Part shown: piece by piece, positions 41,074-50,284 of the stretch
Layout: each line of letters starts with the position of its first letter
How positions within the stretch are numbered: position 1 is the stretch's first letter
Assembly: GCA_963783865.1 (NCBI GenBank)
Contig: CAWAPD010000004.1
Location: forward strand, 62,001-126,000
Origin: CAWAPD01 sp963783865
GTDB lineage: Bacteria > Actinomycetota > Thermoleophilia > UBA2241
Direction of reading: 5' to 3'
DNA: 64,000 nt
Translations under genes and position numbers: made by a program
Notes under the pieces: model-generated
What the model was told of the DNA's origin: nothing
What the model saw: the letters and a program-made list of their open reading frames with translations, nothing else
Databases searched by the model: none

Positions 41074-42597
41074 ATGAAGGTTGCCGCACTCGCCGCCGGT
41101 CTTGACCACCCTCGCATCGTCGGCGACCCCGACCGTGAGATCGTCTCCCTCGCCTGCCATACCCGCGACGCCGGTCCCGGCGCGCTGTTCTTCTGCGTGC
41201 CCGGCTTGACGGCCGACGGCCACGACTTCGCGACGCAGGCCGTGGCCGCGGGGGCGGCGGCGCTGGTCTGCGAGCGCGAGCTCGCCGTACCGGTCACGCA
41301 GGTCGTCGTCGACTCCGCCCGCCGGGCCATGGCGCTGATGAGCGCACGGTTCTACGGCGAGCCCACGCGCTCGCTGCGCGTCGCCGCCGTGACCGGCACC
41401 AACGGCAAGACGACGACGGCGCACCTCATGGCGTCGATCCTCGTCGCCGCCGGCCGTCGGCCGGCGCTGCTCGGCACCGTCGTGAACCGCATCGGCGGCG
41501 TGGAGCGGCCGACGCAGCTCACCACGGCCGAGTCGTGCGACCTGCAGCGCATGTTCCGCGAGATGGTCGACGCCGGCGACGACAGCGTCGCCATGGAGGC
41601 CTCGTCGCACGCGCTGGCCCTCGACCGCACGGCCGGCATCGACTTCGACGCCGTGCTCTTCACGAACCTGACGCGCGACCACCTCGACTTCCACCCGAGC
41701 CTCGAGGACTACTTCCTGGCCAAGCGCCGCCTGTTCCTCCCCGACGAGCGGCGGCAGCCGCACGCCGCGGCCGTGGTCAACGCCGGCGACGAGGCCGGCC
41801 GGCGGCTGATCGACGACTGCCGGCCGGCGTACGGCGACGACCTGTGGACGTTCGCCCTCGACGGCGACACCGGGGCCGGCGACGCCGCCGCCGTGGCCGG
41901 CGAGATCGAGCTGCGGCCCGACGCCTCGTCGTTCACGTTCGCCTGCCGCCGCCTCGGCCTGTGGGAACGGGTCGACGTGCCGGTGCCGGGACGCTTCAAC
42001 GTTGCCAACGCCACCGGCGCCGCCCTCACGATGCTGGCTCTCGGCCTGCCGTTCGAGGCCGTGCGCCGCGGGCTGGCGGCGACCGGCGGGGTGCCGGGCA
42101 GGATGGAGGCCGTGCGCGCCGGGCAGCCGTTCGCGGTGCTGGTCGACTACGCCCACACGCCGGACTCGCTCGAGAACGTGCTGCGGGCGGCTCGCGGCGT
42201 CGCCGCGGGCCGCCTCCTCTGCGTCTTCGGCTGCGGCGGCGACCGCGACCGCGGCAAGCGGCCCTTGATGGGCGCGCTCGCCGCCGCCCTCGCCGACGTG
42301 GCCGTCGTCACCTCCGACAACCCGCGCCGCGAAGACCCCGACGCCATCATCGACGAGATCGTCGCCGGCATCCCGGCCGCCGCCGCCGCCGAGGTCGTCG
42401 TCGAGCCGGACCGCCGGGCCGCGATCGGCCTGGCCGTCGGCCGCGCCGCCGCCGGCGACGTCGTGGTGCTCGCCGGCAAGGGCCACGAGGACTACCAGAT
42501 CCTCGGCTCCGAGCGCGTCCACTTCGACGACCGCGAGGTCGCGCGCGAGGCGCTGGCCGCTCTCGGGTTCGCCCGGCCCGCGGAGGCGGCGTCGTGA
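41074..42597 (+). CDS. murE: UDP-MurNAc-tripeptide ligase MurE (meso-DAP type)
   Basis: A 507-residue Mur ligase that adds the third amino acid of the stem peptide. ATP loop TGTNGKTTTA has Lys112. The DNPR motif at 415-418 is the signature of enzymes that take meso-diaminopimelate, so this wall is predicted to be DAP-type. SHALALDRTAGIDFDAVLFT and the carbamylated-lysine region are intact. ATG at 41074 follows ftsI by 30 nt; TAGGAT (41060-41065) just upstream could be an internal -10. Confidence 0.96.
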   Translation: MKVAALAAGLDHPRIVGDPDREIVSLACHTRDAGPGALFFCVPGLTADGHDFATQAVAAGAAALVCERELAVPVTQVVVDSARRAMALMSARFYGEPTRSLRVAAVTGTNGKTTTAHLMASILVAAGRRPALLGTVVNRIGGVERPTQLTTAESCDLQRMFREMVDAGDDSVAMEASSHALALDRTAGIDFDAVLFTNLTRDHLDFHPSLEDYFLAKRRLFLPDERRQPHAAAVVNAGDEAGRRLIDDCRPAYGDDLWTFALDGDTGAGDAAAVAGEIELRPDASSFTFACRRLGLWERVDVPVPGRFNVANATGAALTMLALGLPFEAVRRGLAATGGVPGRMEAVRAGQPFAVLVDYAHTPDSLENVLRAARGVAAGRLLCVFGCGGDRDRGKRPLMGALAAALADVAVVTSDNPRREDPDAIIDEIVAGIPAAAAAEVVVEPDRRAAIGLAVGRAAAGDVVVLAGKGHEDYQILGSERVHFDDREVAREALAALGFARPAEAAS

Positions 42598-44042
42598 TCC
42601 CCCTGACGCTTGCCCAGGTGGCCGCCTTGTGCGGCGGCCGGCTCGAGGGCGGCAAGCCCGACACGGTCGTGCGCCGGGTCAGCACCGACAGCCGCGAGGT
42701 CCGCGAAGGCGACCTGTTCATCGGACTCAGGGGCGAGACCTACGACGGCGACGCCTATGCCCCCGATGCGCTCGGCGCCGGCGCGGCGGCCGTCGTCGTG
42801 CGCGAGGCGACGGCCACCGCGCTGTCGCCGCGGGCGCCGCGCGTCGTCGTCGACGACGGGCTCGGCGCCCTCACCTCGCTGGCGGCGTCGGTGCGCCGGC
42901 TCGCCCACGTGCGCGTCGTGGCGATCACCGGCAGCGCCGGCAAGACCTCGACCAAGGACATCCTGGCCGTGCTGCTGCGCCCGTTCGCGAACGTTGTGGC
43001 GACCACGGCCAACTACAACAACGAAGTGGGCGTGCCGTTGACGATCCTCGAGCTCGACGCCGAGAGCCAGGTGCTGGTCTGCGAGCTGGCGATGCGCGGC
43101 CGCGGCCAGATCGCGCACCTGGCGCGCATCGCCGCGCCCGACGTGGCCGTCATCATCAACGTGGCGCCGGCCCACCTCGAGCTCGTCGGCGCGATCGAGG
43201 ACGTGGCCGCCGCCAAGGCGGAGATCTTCACCGAGGCGCCGCCGGCCGCGCTCGTCGTGCCGGCCGGCGAGAAGCTCCTCGAGCCGTATCTGCGAGGCTA
43301 CGCCGGACGCGTGATCACCTTCGGCGACGACGGCGACGTCTACGCCACCGACCCCCGCCGGGACGGGTTTGCGACCCACACCCTGGTCGACGCGTTCGGA
43401 CGCCGGGTGGCGGTCGAGTTCAGCTTCACGGGCGCCCACTACCTGCAGGACGCGCTGGCGGCGATCGGGGCCATGCTGGCGCTCGGCTTCGGGCTGGAGG
43501 ACGCCAAGACCGGCGCCGGCGACATCGTGTTCTCCGGCGCCCGCGGGCGCCTGAGCGAGCTCGCCGACGGCGGCCTGCTCCTCGACGATACCTACAACGC
43601 CAACCCGGTCGCCACCAAGGCGGCGCTGGACCATCTCGTCGCGGTCGCCGACGGCCGCCCGGTGGTCGCCGTGCTCGGCGACATGTACGAGCTGGGACCG
43701 CGCTCGCCGGAGCTCCACCGCGAGGTCGGCGAGCGCGCGGCGACGCTCGGCGTGCCGGTGGTCGCCGTCGGTGAGCTGGCGAAGGGCTACCTGACCGGCG
43801 CCGAGGGCGAGCGCTGGTACGCGACGGTGGAAGAGTGCCTGGAGGCGCTGCCGGCGGCGGTGCCGCCCGGCGGCGCCGTGCTGGTCAAGGCGTCCCGGGC
43901 GCTGCGGCTGGAGCGCGTGGCCGAGGCGCTGGCGGCGGCGCGGGGGGCGGCCGGCGAGCCGCCGGCCGCCCCGGCGAGCGGCGACCCCGCGGTGGACCCG
44001 GAGGACGAGACGGCCGGCTCCCCCGACGGGGCGGAGGCCTGA
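42594..44042 (+). CDS. murF: UDP-MurNAc-tripeptide-D-alanyl-D-alanine ligase MurF
   Basis: A 482-residue ligase that adds D-Ala-D-Ala to the nucleotide tripeptide. The ATP loop is ITGSAGKTSTKD (Lys117); STDSREVREGDLFIGLRGE is the N-terminal UDP-binding signature, and DDTYNANPVATKAAL with LGDMYELG marks the C-terminal half. GTG at 42594 overlaps the murE stop (GTGA). The last 45 residues are an Ala/Pro/Asp tail outside the fold and contain a 13-bp inverted repeat (43944-43956/43960-43972). Confidence 0.95.
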   Translation: MIPLTLAQVAALCGGRLEGGKPDTVVRRVSTDSREVREGDLFIGLRGETYDGDAYAPDALGAGAAAVVVREATATALSPRAPRVVVDDGLGALTSLAASVRRLAHVRVVAITGSAGKTSTKDILAVLLRPFANVVATTANYNNEVGVPLTILELDAESQVLVCELAMRGRGQIAHLARIAAPDVAVIINVAPAHLELVGAIEDVAAAKAEIFTEAPPAALVVPAGEKLLEPYLRGYAGRVITFGDDGDVYATDPRRDGFATHTLVDAFGRRVAVEFSFTGAHYLQDALAAIGAMLALGFGLEDAKTGAGDIVFSGARGRLSELADGGLLLDDTYNANPVATKAALDHLVAVADGRPVVAVLGDMYELGPRSPELHREVGERAATLGVPVVAVGELAKGYLTGAEGERWYATVEECLEALPAAVPPGGAVLVKASRALRLERVAEALAAARGAAGEPPAAPASGDPAVDPEDETAGSPDGAEA

Positions 44043-45028
44043 TGTTCACCGCCCTCGCCGCCGGCATCGTCTCGATGGTCGTGATCCTCATCATCGGCCC
44101 GGCGTTCATCGACTGGCTGCGCCGCAACGAGTTCGGCCAGGCGATCCGCGAGGAGGGCCCCGAGGGCCACAAGACCAAGGAGGGCACGCCCACCATGGGC
44201 GGCATCCTCATCTGGCTCGCCGTGCTGGTGCCGTTCTTCCTGCTCAGCGGCATGTCGGTGGCGGCGTTCTCGGTGCTGGTCGTCACGCTCGGTTGCGCCC
44301 TCATCGGCTTCGTCGACGACTGGATGAAGATCATCAAGGGCCGCTCGCTCGGCCTGGGAGCGCGCTGGAAGCTCCTCATGCAGCTCGGGCTCGGCCTGTT
44401 CGCCGGCTTCATCGCCCTGCGCTTCACCGGTCTCGACACCAGCATCGACATCCCGTTCACGCACGCCGAGTGGCACCTGGGGACGATCGGCTTCTACCTG
44501 CTCGTCTTCGCCGTGATCGCCGCCAGCAGCAACGCCGTGAACCTGACCGACGGCCTCGACGGCCTGGCGGCCGGGGCTTCGGCGATCGTGCTCGTGAGCT
44601 ACGCGGGGATCGCCTTCATCATCGGCCGCCACCTGCACGACCCCGGCATGACCGACCTGACGGTGCTGTGCGGGTGCATCGTCGGCGCCAGCCTGGGGTT
44701 CCTGTGGTTCAACACGTTCCCGGCCGACGTGTTCATGGGGGACACAGGCTCGCTCGGCCTGGGCGGCGCCATCGCCGGCATGGCCATCCTCACGCGGACC
44801 GAGCTGCTGCTGATCATCATCGCCGGCCTGTTCGTGATCGAGACCCTGTCGGTGATCCTGCAGGTCGCCTCGTTCAAGCTCACGCGCAAGCGGATCTTCC
44901 TGATGGCGCCGCTGCACCACCACTTCGAGCTGCGTGCCTGGTCGGAGACCAAGATCATCGTCCGCTTCTGGATCATCGCCGGCATCTTCGCCGGCGCCGG
45001 CTTCGCCATCTACTACGCCTACTTCTGA
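44042..45028 (+). CDS. mraY: Phospho-MurNAc-pentapeptide translocase MraY
   Basis: A 328-residue integral membrane enzyme, about ten helices, that makes lipid I on the inner face of the membrane. GHKTKEGTPTMGG, the DD pair in GFVDDWMK, NAVNLTDGLDGLA and the catalytic region FMGDTGSLGLGG followed by PLHHHFEL are all present. ATG at 44042 shares a base with the murF stop (TGATG). Confidence 0.97.
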   Translation: MFTALAAGIVSMVVILIIGPAFIDWLRRNEFGQAIREEGPEGHKTKEGTPTMGGILIWLAVLVPFFLLSGMSVAAFSVLVVTLGCALIGFVDDWMKIIKGRSLGLGARWKLLMQLGLGLFAGFIALRFTGLDTSIDIPFTHAEWHLGTIGFYLLVFAVIAASSNAVNLTDGLDGLAAGASAIVLVSYAGIAFIIGRHLHDPGMTDLTVLCGCIVGASLGFLWFNTFPADVFMGDTGSLGLGGAIAGMAILTRTELLLIIIAGLFVIETLSVILQVASFKLTRKRIFLMAPLHHHFELRAWSETKIIVRFWIIAGIFAGAGFAIYYAYF

Positions 45029-45029
45029 G

Positions 45030-46463
45030 ATGACGGCGATCGGCGACATCCGCGCGCTGGCCGTGATCGGCCTCGGGCGCTCCGGCGTGGCGGCGGGCCT
45101 GCTCGCCCGCGAGCGCCTGCCCGGCGTGCCGGTGACCGTGGTCGACGCCAAGGACGAGGCCGAGCTGGGGGCGGCGCCGGCCGCGCTGCGCGCGGCCGGC
45201 GCCGCCCTCTCGCTCGGCCCCGGCGCCGCGCTGCCGCCCGGTGTCGACCTGGTCGTCAAGAGTCCCGGCGTGCCCAACGAGTCGCCGTTCGTGCAGGAGG
45301 CGCTGTCGCGCGGCCTGCCCCTCTGGAGCGAGGTCGAGTTCGCGGCGCGCTTCCTGCCCAACCGCTGGATCGCCATCACCGGCACCAACGGCAAGACGAC
45401 CACCACCGAGCTGACCGGGGCCATCCTGCGCGACGCGGGGATGCCGGTCGAGGTGGCCGGCAACGTCGGTCGGGCCCTGGCCGGCCTGCCGGGCGCGATC
45501 GACCCGGCGGCCGTGATCGTGGCCGAGCTGTCGAGCTTCCAGCTCGAGCACGTCGAGGCCTTCCGGCCGGAGGTGGCCGTCCTGCTCAACCTGACCGAGG
45601 ACCACCTCGACCGCCACGGCGACTTCGCCGGCTACGTCGCCGCCAAGCTGCGCATCTTCGAGAACCAGACGCCCGACGACCTGGCGCTGCTCAACCTCGA
45701 CGACCCGCCGACCGCGGGCCTGACGGTGCCGGGATCGCCGCGCACCGGCTACTTCTCGCTGGGCGGCGAGGGCGACGACCTGGTCGCGGGGCTCGGATAC
45801 GGGCGCGTGGGCACCTGCGAGCCCGGCGTGGCGCGGCTGCTGTGGGTGCTGGCCGGCGAGACCCGCGAACCGCTCTGCAGCGCGAGCGAGCTCGCGCTCC
45901 GCGGCGAGCACAACATCGCCAACTGCCTGGCGGCGGCTGCGGCGGCGGTGGCGGTCGGCGTGCCGCCGGCGAGCATCGCGCAGACGCTGAGGACCTTCGA
46001 GGGCGTGCCGCACCGCTTGCAGGTCGCCGGCGTGGCCGGCGGCGTCACCTGGGTCAACGATTCCAAGGCGACCAACGTCGACGCCGCCCTCAAGGCCCTG
46101 ACGGCCTACTCGGGCCCTGTGCACATGATCCTCGGCGGCTCGCTCAAGGGCGCCTCGTTCGACGAGCTGGCGCGCGCGACCGAGGGCCGGATCAAGGAGG
46201 CGATCCTCATCGGGGTGGCTGCCGAAGCGCTGCGCGAGTCGTTCGAGCGCCGGCGCGCGGCGGTGGGGCACAAGGCGACGCCATACGTCGTCCTGGCCAA
46301 CCTGGCGGCCGCCGTCGACTACGCCGCCGCGCACGCCGTGCCCGGCGACGTGGTGCTGCTCAGCCCAGCCTGCGCCAGCTTCGACCAGTATAGGAACTTC
46401 GAGCACCGGGGCGAACATTTCATCGAACTGGTCACCTCGCTCCGGGAGCAGACGACAGGATGA
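45030..46463 (+). CDS. murD: UDP-MurNAc-L-alanine:D-glutamate ligase MurD
   Basis: A 477-residue Mur ligase that adds D-Glu. The N-terminal UDP-binding Rossmann part (AVIGLGRSGVAAGLLARE) is followed by ATP loop ITGTNGKTTT with Lys122, ELSSFQLEHV, NLTEDHLDRHGDF and NDSKATNVDAA, then LSPACASFDQYRNFEHRGEHF at the C-terminus. It starts 1 nt after mraY and overlaps ftsW by ATGA. An 18-bp inverted repeat lies in the N-terminal domain. Confidence 0.96.
   Translation: MTAIGDIRALAVIGLGRSGVAAGLLARERLPGVPVTVVDAKDEAELGAAPAALRAAGAALSLGPGAALPPGVDLVVKSPGVPNESPFVQEALSRGLPLWSEVEFAARFLPNRWIAITGTNGKTTTTELTGAILRDAGMPVEVAGNVGRALAGLPGAIDPAAVIVAELSSFQLEHVEAFRPEVAVLLNLTEDHLDRHGDFAGYVAAKLRIFENQTPDDLALLNLDDPPTAGLTVPGSPRTGYFSLGGEGDDLVAGLGYGRVGTCEPGVARLLWVLAGETREPLCSASELALRGEHNIANCLAAAAAAVAVGVPPASIAQTLRTFEGVPHRLQVAGVAGGVTWVNDSKATNVDAALKALTAYSGPVHMILGGSLKGASFDELARATEGRIKEAILIGVAAEALRESFERRRAAVGHKATPYVVLANLAAAVDYAAAHAVPGDVVLLSPACASFDQYRNFEHRGEHFIELVTSLREQTTG
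45169..45207. repeat. 18-bp perfect inverted repeat in murD
   Basis: Arms 45169-45186 and 45190-45207 pair around a 3-nt loop. It encodes GAAPAALRAAGAALS, a helix-loop of the variable N-terminal domain. All bases in the arms are G or C, so chance is harder to exclude. Confidence 0.6.
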
Positions 46464-47863
46464 ACGCGCGCAGGCCGCCCGCCGGCCGCGACGATGACGT
46501 GCCCGCATGGGTGCGCGGGAGTGCGGCGGCGCGGCGGTCGCCGAGCGACCGCCGCGCCGCCGCGCGCCGCGCACCCGCCGTGAAACGCTCCTCCCAGGGT
46601 CCGGAGCGGCGGTCGCCGAGCGACCGCCGCTCGACCGAGCGTCGCGTGCGTGCGGCCCGGCAGTCGGCGAAGGCGGTCTCGCCGCCCGGCGTCGCCGAGC
46701 GCCGCGTGCTGCTGTTCACCACGGTCCTGCTGCTCACGTTCGGCCTGGTCATGGCCTACAGCGCCTCCACCGCCAAGAGCTTCTTCAACTACGGGTCGAG
46801 CTTCTACTTCATCGAGCGGCAGGCGATCTTCGCCGCCCTGGGCATCGTCGCCATGATCGTCCTTTCTCGCGTCGACTACGTGTGGTGGAAGCGGGCCACG
46901 CCGGCGCTGTGCGCGATCGCACTGGCCAGCCTGTTCCTCGTGCTCGTGCCGGGCATCGGCACCATGGTGAACGGCGCTCGCCGCTGGATCATCGTCGCCG
47001 GGTTCTCGTACTCGCCCAGCGAGCTCGCCAAGCTCGCCGCGGTCTGCCTCGTCGCCGGCCTGATCGTGCGCCAGCCGCGCATGCTCGAGACGCCGAAGGG
47101 GTTCCTGCGCCTCGTGGTCGTGGGCATCCTGCCGGCCGCCGTCCTGATCATGCTCGAGCCCGACCTCGGCACGACGATCATCCTCAGCCTCTCGGTCGTC
47201 GGCGTGCTGGTCGCCGGCGGCGCCCGCATCCGCCACCTCGGCACGCTGGCGCTGGTCGGCCTCACCGGGGTCATGCTGATGATCGCCGCCGAGCCCTACC
47301 GCATGGCCCGTCTCGATGCCTTCCTGCACCCCTGGAAGGACCCGCAAGGCAGCGGCTACCAGACCGCCCAGTCGATCATCTCGATAGCCTCGGGGCACCT
47401 GGTGGGCGTGGGCCTGGGCAACTCCGTCCAGAAGTTCGGGTTCCTGCCCGAGCAGACGACCGACATGATCACCGGCATCATCGGCGAGGAGCTGGGCCTG
47501 ATCGGCCTGCTCGTCCTGATCGCCCTGTACGTGGTCCTCGTGTGGGTCGTCTTCCGGATCGCGCTCCAGACCAAGGAGCCGTTCGGCCGTCTGCTGGCGG
47601 TCGGCATCGGCTGCGGCATCGGCGGCCAGGCGGCGATCAACATCGGCGCCGCCCTGGGCATGCTCCCACTGACCGGCGTGCCGCTGCCTCTGGTGTCGGT
47701 GGGCGGCACCAGCCTCGTCGTGGTGCTCGCCAGCGTGGGCATCGTCGCCAACATCGCCACCAATCGCAGGAGTCACATCGTTGCCAGCCCCGAACGAGAG
47801 AAACGTGCTCGTGGCGGCGGGGGGGACCGGCGGGCACATGACGCCGGCGCTCGCCGTCGCTGA
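46460..47863 (+). CDS. ftsW: Septal peptidoglycan polymerase FtsW
   Basis: A 467-residue SEDS glycosyltransferase that works with FtsI. A basic, low-complexity cytoplasmic tail (1-75) contains two copies of RRSPSDRR; about ten membrane helices follow, with FGLVMAYSASTAKSF, the catalytic-Asp region LVPGIGTMVNGARRWI, PSELAKLA and GFLPEQTTDMITGIIGEE. ATG at 46460 overlaps murD. The 3' end overlaps murG by 83 nt, an unusually long overlap for this window. Confidence 0.95.
   Translation: MNARRPPAGRDDDVPAWVRGSAAARRSPSDRRAAARRAPAVKRSSQGPERRSPSDRRSTERRVRAARQSAKAVSPPGVAERRVLLFTTVLLLTFGLVMAYSASTAKSFFNYGSSFYFIERQAIFAALGIVAMIVLSRVDYVWWKRATPALCAIALASLFLVLVPGIGTMVNGARRWIIVAGFSYSPSELAKLAAVCLVAGLIVRQPRMLETPKGFLRLVVVGILPAAVLIMLEPDLGTTIILSLSVVGVLVAGGARIRHLGTLALVGLTGVMLMIAAEPYRMARLDAFLHPWKDPQGSGYQTAQSIISIASGHLVGVGLGNSVQKFGFLPEQTTDMITGIIGEELGLIGLLVLIALYVVLVWVVFRIALQTKEPFGRLLAVGIGCGIGGQAAINIGAALGMLPLTGVPLPLVSVGGTSLVVVLASVGIVANIATNRRSHIVASPEREKRARGGGGDRRAHDAGARRR
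46523..46632. repeat. Duplicated palindrome in the ftsW N-terminal tail
   Basis: Two hairpins share the same core: 46523-46541/46545-46563 (19 bp, loop 3) and 46604-46616/46620-46632 (13 bp, loop 3). Each encodes RRSPSDRR, so the palindrome is also an in-frame protein repeat. Confidence 0.75.
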
Positions 47864-48878
47864 CGAGCTAGCCGACAGAGGAATCGCCGTCACGTTCGTG
47901 ACCACGCCCTCGCAGGTCGAGCGCGTGGCGCGGCGCTTCGCCGTGGAGACCCTCGAGCTGCGGGGGTTCGAGCGGCGCCTGCTGGCGCGCGAGAACGTGA
48001 CCACGGTGCGCCGGCTCGTCGCCGCGGCGCCGCGGGCGTGGGGGATCGTGGGCCGTGCGAGGCCGCGGGCCGCGGTCGGCGGCGGCGGCTATCTGAGCGG
48101 ACCGGTCGTGGCCGCCGCCGCCGCCCGCGGCGTGCCCGGCCTCGCCATCGAGAGCGACGCCCACCTCGGCGTCGCCAACCGGCTGCTGCGTCCGTTCGTG
48201 AAGCGCCTCTGCCTCAGCTTCCCGATCGAGGGGCTCGAGCCGCCCAAGTTCGTCGTCACCGGGCGGCCCCTGTCGCGCGAGCAGCTCGGCGCCGACGCCG
48301 GCGAGGGGCGCAGGCTGTTCGGCCTCGATCCCTCGCTCAAGACCGTTCTGGTCTTCGGCGGCAGCCAGGGGGCGCAGAGCATCAACCGGGCCTGTCTCGA
48401 CGCGTTCGCCGGCGGGCCGCTCGATTTCGAGCTCGTGCACGTCTGCGGGCCGCGCAACCTGGAGGAGACCGAGCGCGAGCTGGCCGCCCGCGGCGCCGAC
48501 CGCGAGCGCTACCACCTGCTGCCGTACACCGAGCACCTCGGGGACGCGATGGCCGCCGCCGACCTGGTCGTGGCGCGGGCCGGCGGCTCGGTCGCGGAGC
48601 TCGCCGCGCTGGGGCGGCCCGCGATCCTCGTGCCCTACCCGTACGCGACGGCCGACCACCAGCGCAAGAACGCCGAGTGGATGGCGCGCGCCGGCGCGGC
48701 GGTCGTGGTCGACGACGCAGAGCTTCGGGGCGACCTGCTGGGGTCGCTCGTGAGAGAATCGCTCGACGACCCGCAGCGCCTGCGGCGGATGTCGGCGGCC
48801 AGCGCGTCGCTCGGGCATCGCGACGCGACGCGGCGGGTCGCCGACGAGGTGGAACGTCTGATCGGAGGCGCCGCGTGA
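47781..48878 (+). CDS. murG: UDP-GlcNAc:lipid I transferase MurG
   Basis: A 365-residue GT-B enzyme that makes lipid II. LVAAGGTGGHMTPALAVADE is the N-terminal loop, VGGGGYLSGPVV and ESDAHLGVANR follow, and FGGSQGAQSINRA, VARAGGSVAELAALGRPAI and YATADHQRKNAEW line the UDP-GlcNAc site. The start is a TTG at 47781, chosen because an AGGAG lies 10 nt upstream and the family N-terminus follows; GTG at 47805 is the alternative. Either way it begins inside ftsW. Confidence 0.94.
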   Translation: MPAPNERNVLVAAGGTGGHMTPALAVADELADRGIAVTFVTTPSQVERVARRFAVETLELRGFERRLLARENVTTVRRLVAAAPRAWGIVGRARPRAAVGGGGYLSGPVVAAAAARGVPGLAIESDAHLGVANRLLRPFVKRLCLSFPIEGLEPPKFVVTGRPLSREQLGADAGEGRRLFGLDPSLKTVLVFGGSQGAQSINRACLDAFAGGPLDFELVHVCGPRNLEETERELAARGADRERYHLLPYTEHLGDAMAAADLVVARAGGSVAELAALGRPAILVPYPYATADHQRKNAEWMARAGAAVVVDDAELRGDLLGSLVRESLDDPQRLRRMSAASASLGHRDATRRVADEVERLIGGAA

Positions 48879-50284
48879 CCCCCGAGCGCGAGATCCCCCA
48901 GCCCGTGCACTTCATCGGCGTGGGCGGAGCCGGCATGAGCGGCATCGCCGCCGTGCTGGCCGACCTCGGCGTGGCCGTGACCGGGTCGGACCTCAAGGTC
49001 TCGCGCTACACGCGCCACCTCGAGGAACGCGGGATCCCCGTGAAGATCGGTCACCGGGCGGAGCAGGTCGAGGGGGCGGCCCTGGTCGTCATCTCGTCGG
49101 CCATCCCCGACGGCAACCCCGAGCTGCAGGAGGCGCGGCGGCGGGCTCTGCCGGTGCTCCAGCGAGCCGAGATGCTGGCGCGGATCATGGCCATGCGGCG
49201 GGGGGTCGCGGTCGCCGGCACCCACGGCAAGACGACGACGTCGTCGATGATCGCCCACGTGCTGCTGCGCTGCGACCGCGACCCCACCTTCCTGGTCGGC
49301 GGCGAGCTGAACGACGTCGGCGCCAACGCCGGCGTGGGGAGCGGGGAGTGGCTGGTGGCCGAGGCCGACGAGAGCGACCGCAGCCTCCTCTGTCTGCGCC
49401 CTGAGGTGGCGGTGGTCACCAACGTCGAGCTCGACCATCACGCCAACTACCGCTGCCTCGCCGACGTGCAGGACGTGTTCCGGCGCTTCGCGGGGCTGCT
49501 GCCGGTCGACGGGCGGCTGATCGTGGCCGAGGACCCGGGCACCGCGTTCCTGCTCACGGAGACGTCCGCCGCCGTGACCACGTACGGCATCGGCTGCGGC
49601 GACCTTCAGGGCGAGGTCGAGAGCGCCGACGACAAGGGGAGCGTGTTCGTCGTGAGCCGGGGCGGCGAGCGCCTCGGGCGCGTCGAGCTGCGCGTGCCGG
49701 GCGAGCACAACGTGCTGAACGCGCTGGCGGCGCTCGCCGCCCTGGCTCACGCCGGCGTCGGCTTCGACGAGGCGGCGCCGCAGCTGAAGACCTTCAGCGG
49801 CGCCGCCCGCCGTTTCCAGGAGGTCGGGCGCCGCGCCGGTGTCGTCGTCGTCGACGACTACGCCCACCACCCGACCGAGGTCGCCGCGACCCTCAAGGCG
49901 GCGCGCAGCGGTCCGTACCGGCGCGTCATCGCCGTCTTCCAGCCGCATCTTTTCTCGCGCACCCGTTACCTGCAGCGCGAGTTCGGTCGCGCCCTCGCGC
50001 TCGCCGACGAGGCGGTCGTCACCGACATCTTCCCGGCCCGCGAGGAGCCCGAGCCCGGCGTGACCGGCAAGCTCGTCGTCGACGCCTACCTCCTCGAACG
50101 CCCCGGCGGGCCGGTGTGGTACCTGCCGCGGCTCGGCGACGTGGTGGCCCACCTCGAGCGCCGTGTGCGTGAGGGAGACCTCGTGCTCACGATCGGCGCC
50201 GGCGACGTCGTCCGCGCCGGCGAGCGGTTGCTCGCCGCGCTGGGTGAGCGGGACGATCGGGAAGCGGGGGTCCCCGCCGGCTGA
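48875..50284 (+). CDS. murC: UDP-MurNAc:L-alanine ligase MurC
   Basis: A 469-residue Mur ligase that adds the first amino acid. HFIGVGGAGMSGIAAVL is the N-terminal signature; ATP loop GTHGKTTTSS carries Lys119; EADESDRSLLCL, VTNVELDHHANY and VDDYAHHPTEVAATL are diagnostic of MurC. GTG at 48875 overlaps the murG stop. It is followed directly by ftsQ; murB and ddl, common neighbours, are absent from the cluster. Confidence 0.96.
   Translation: MTPEREIPQPVHFIGVGGAGMSGIAAVLADLGVAVTGSDLKVSRYTRHLEERGIPVKIGHRAEQVEGAALVVISSAIPDGNPELQEARRRALPVLQRAEMLARIMAMRRGVAVAGTHGKTTTSSMIAHVLLRCDRDPTFLVGGELNDVGANAGVGSGEWLVAEADESDRSLLCLRPEVAVVTNVELDHHANYRCLADVQDVFRRFAGLLPVDGRLIVAEDPGTAFLLTETSAAVTTYGIGCGDLQGEVESADDKGSVFVVSRGGERLGRVELRVPGEHNVLNALAALAALAHAGVGFDEAAPQLKTFSGAARRFQEVGRRAGVVVVDDYAHHPTEVAATLKAARSGPYRRVIAVFQPHLFSRTRYLQREFGRALALADEAVVTDIFPAREEPEPGVTGKLVVDAYLLERPGGPVWYLPRLGDVVAHLERRVREGDLVLTIGAGDVVRAGERLLAALGERDDREAGVPAG

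Noticed and set aside
48072..48128. 18-bp near-inverted repeat in murG
   Set aside because: It arises from the conserved Gly run followed by an Ala run written as GGC and GCC codons; chance and protein constraint explain it.
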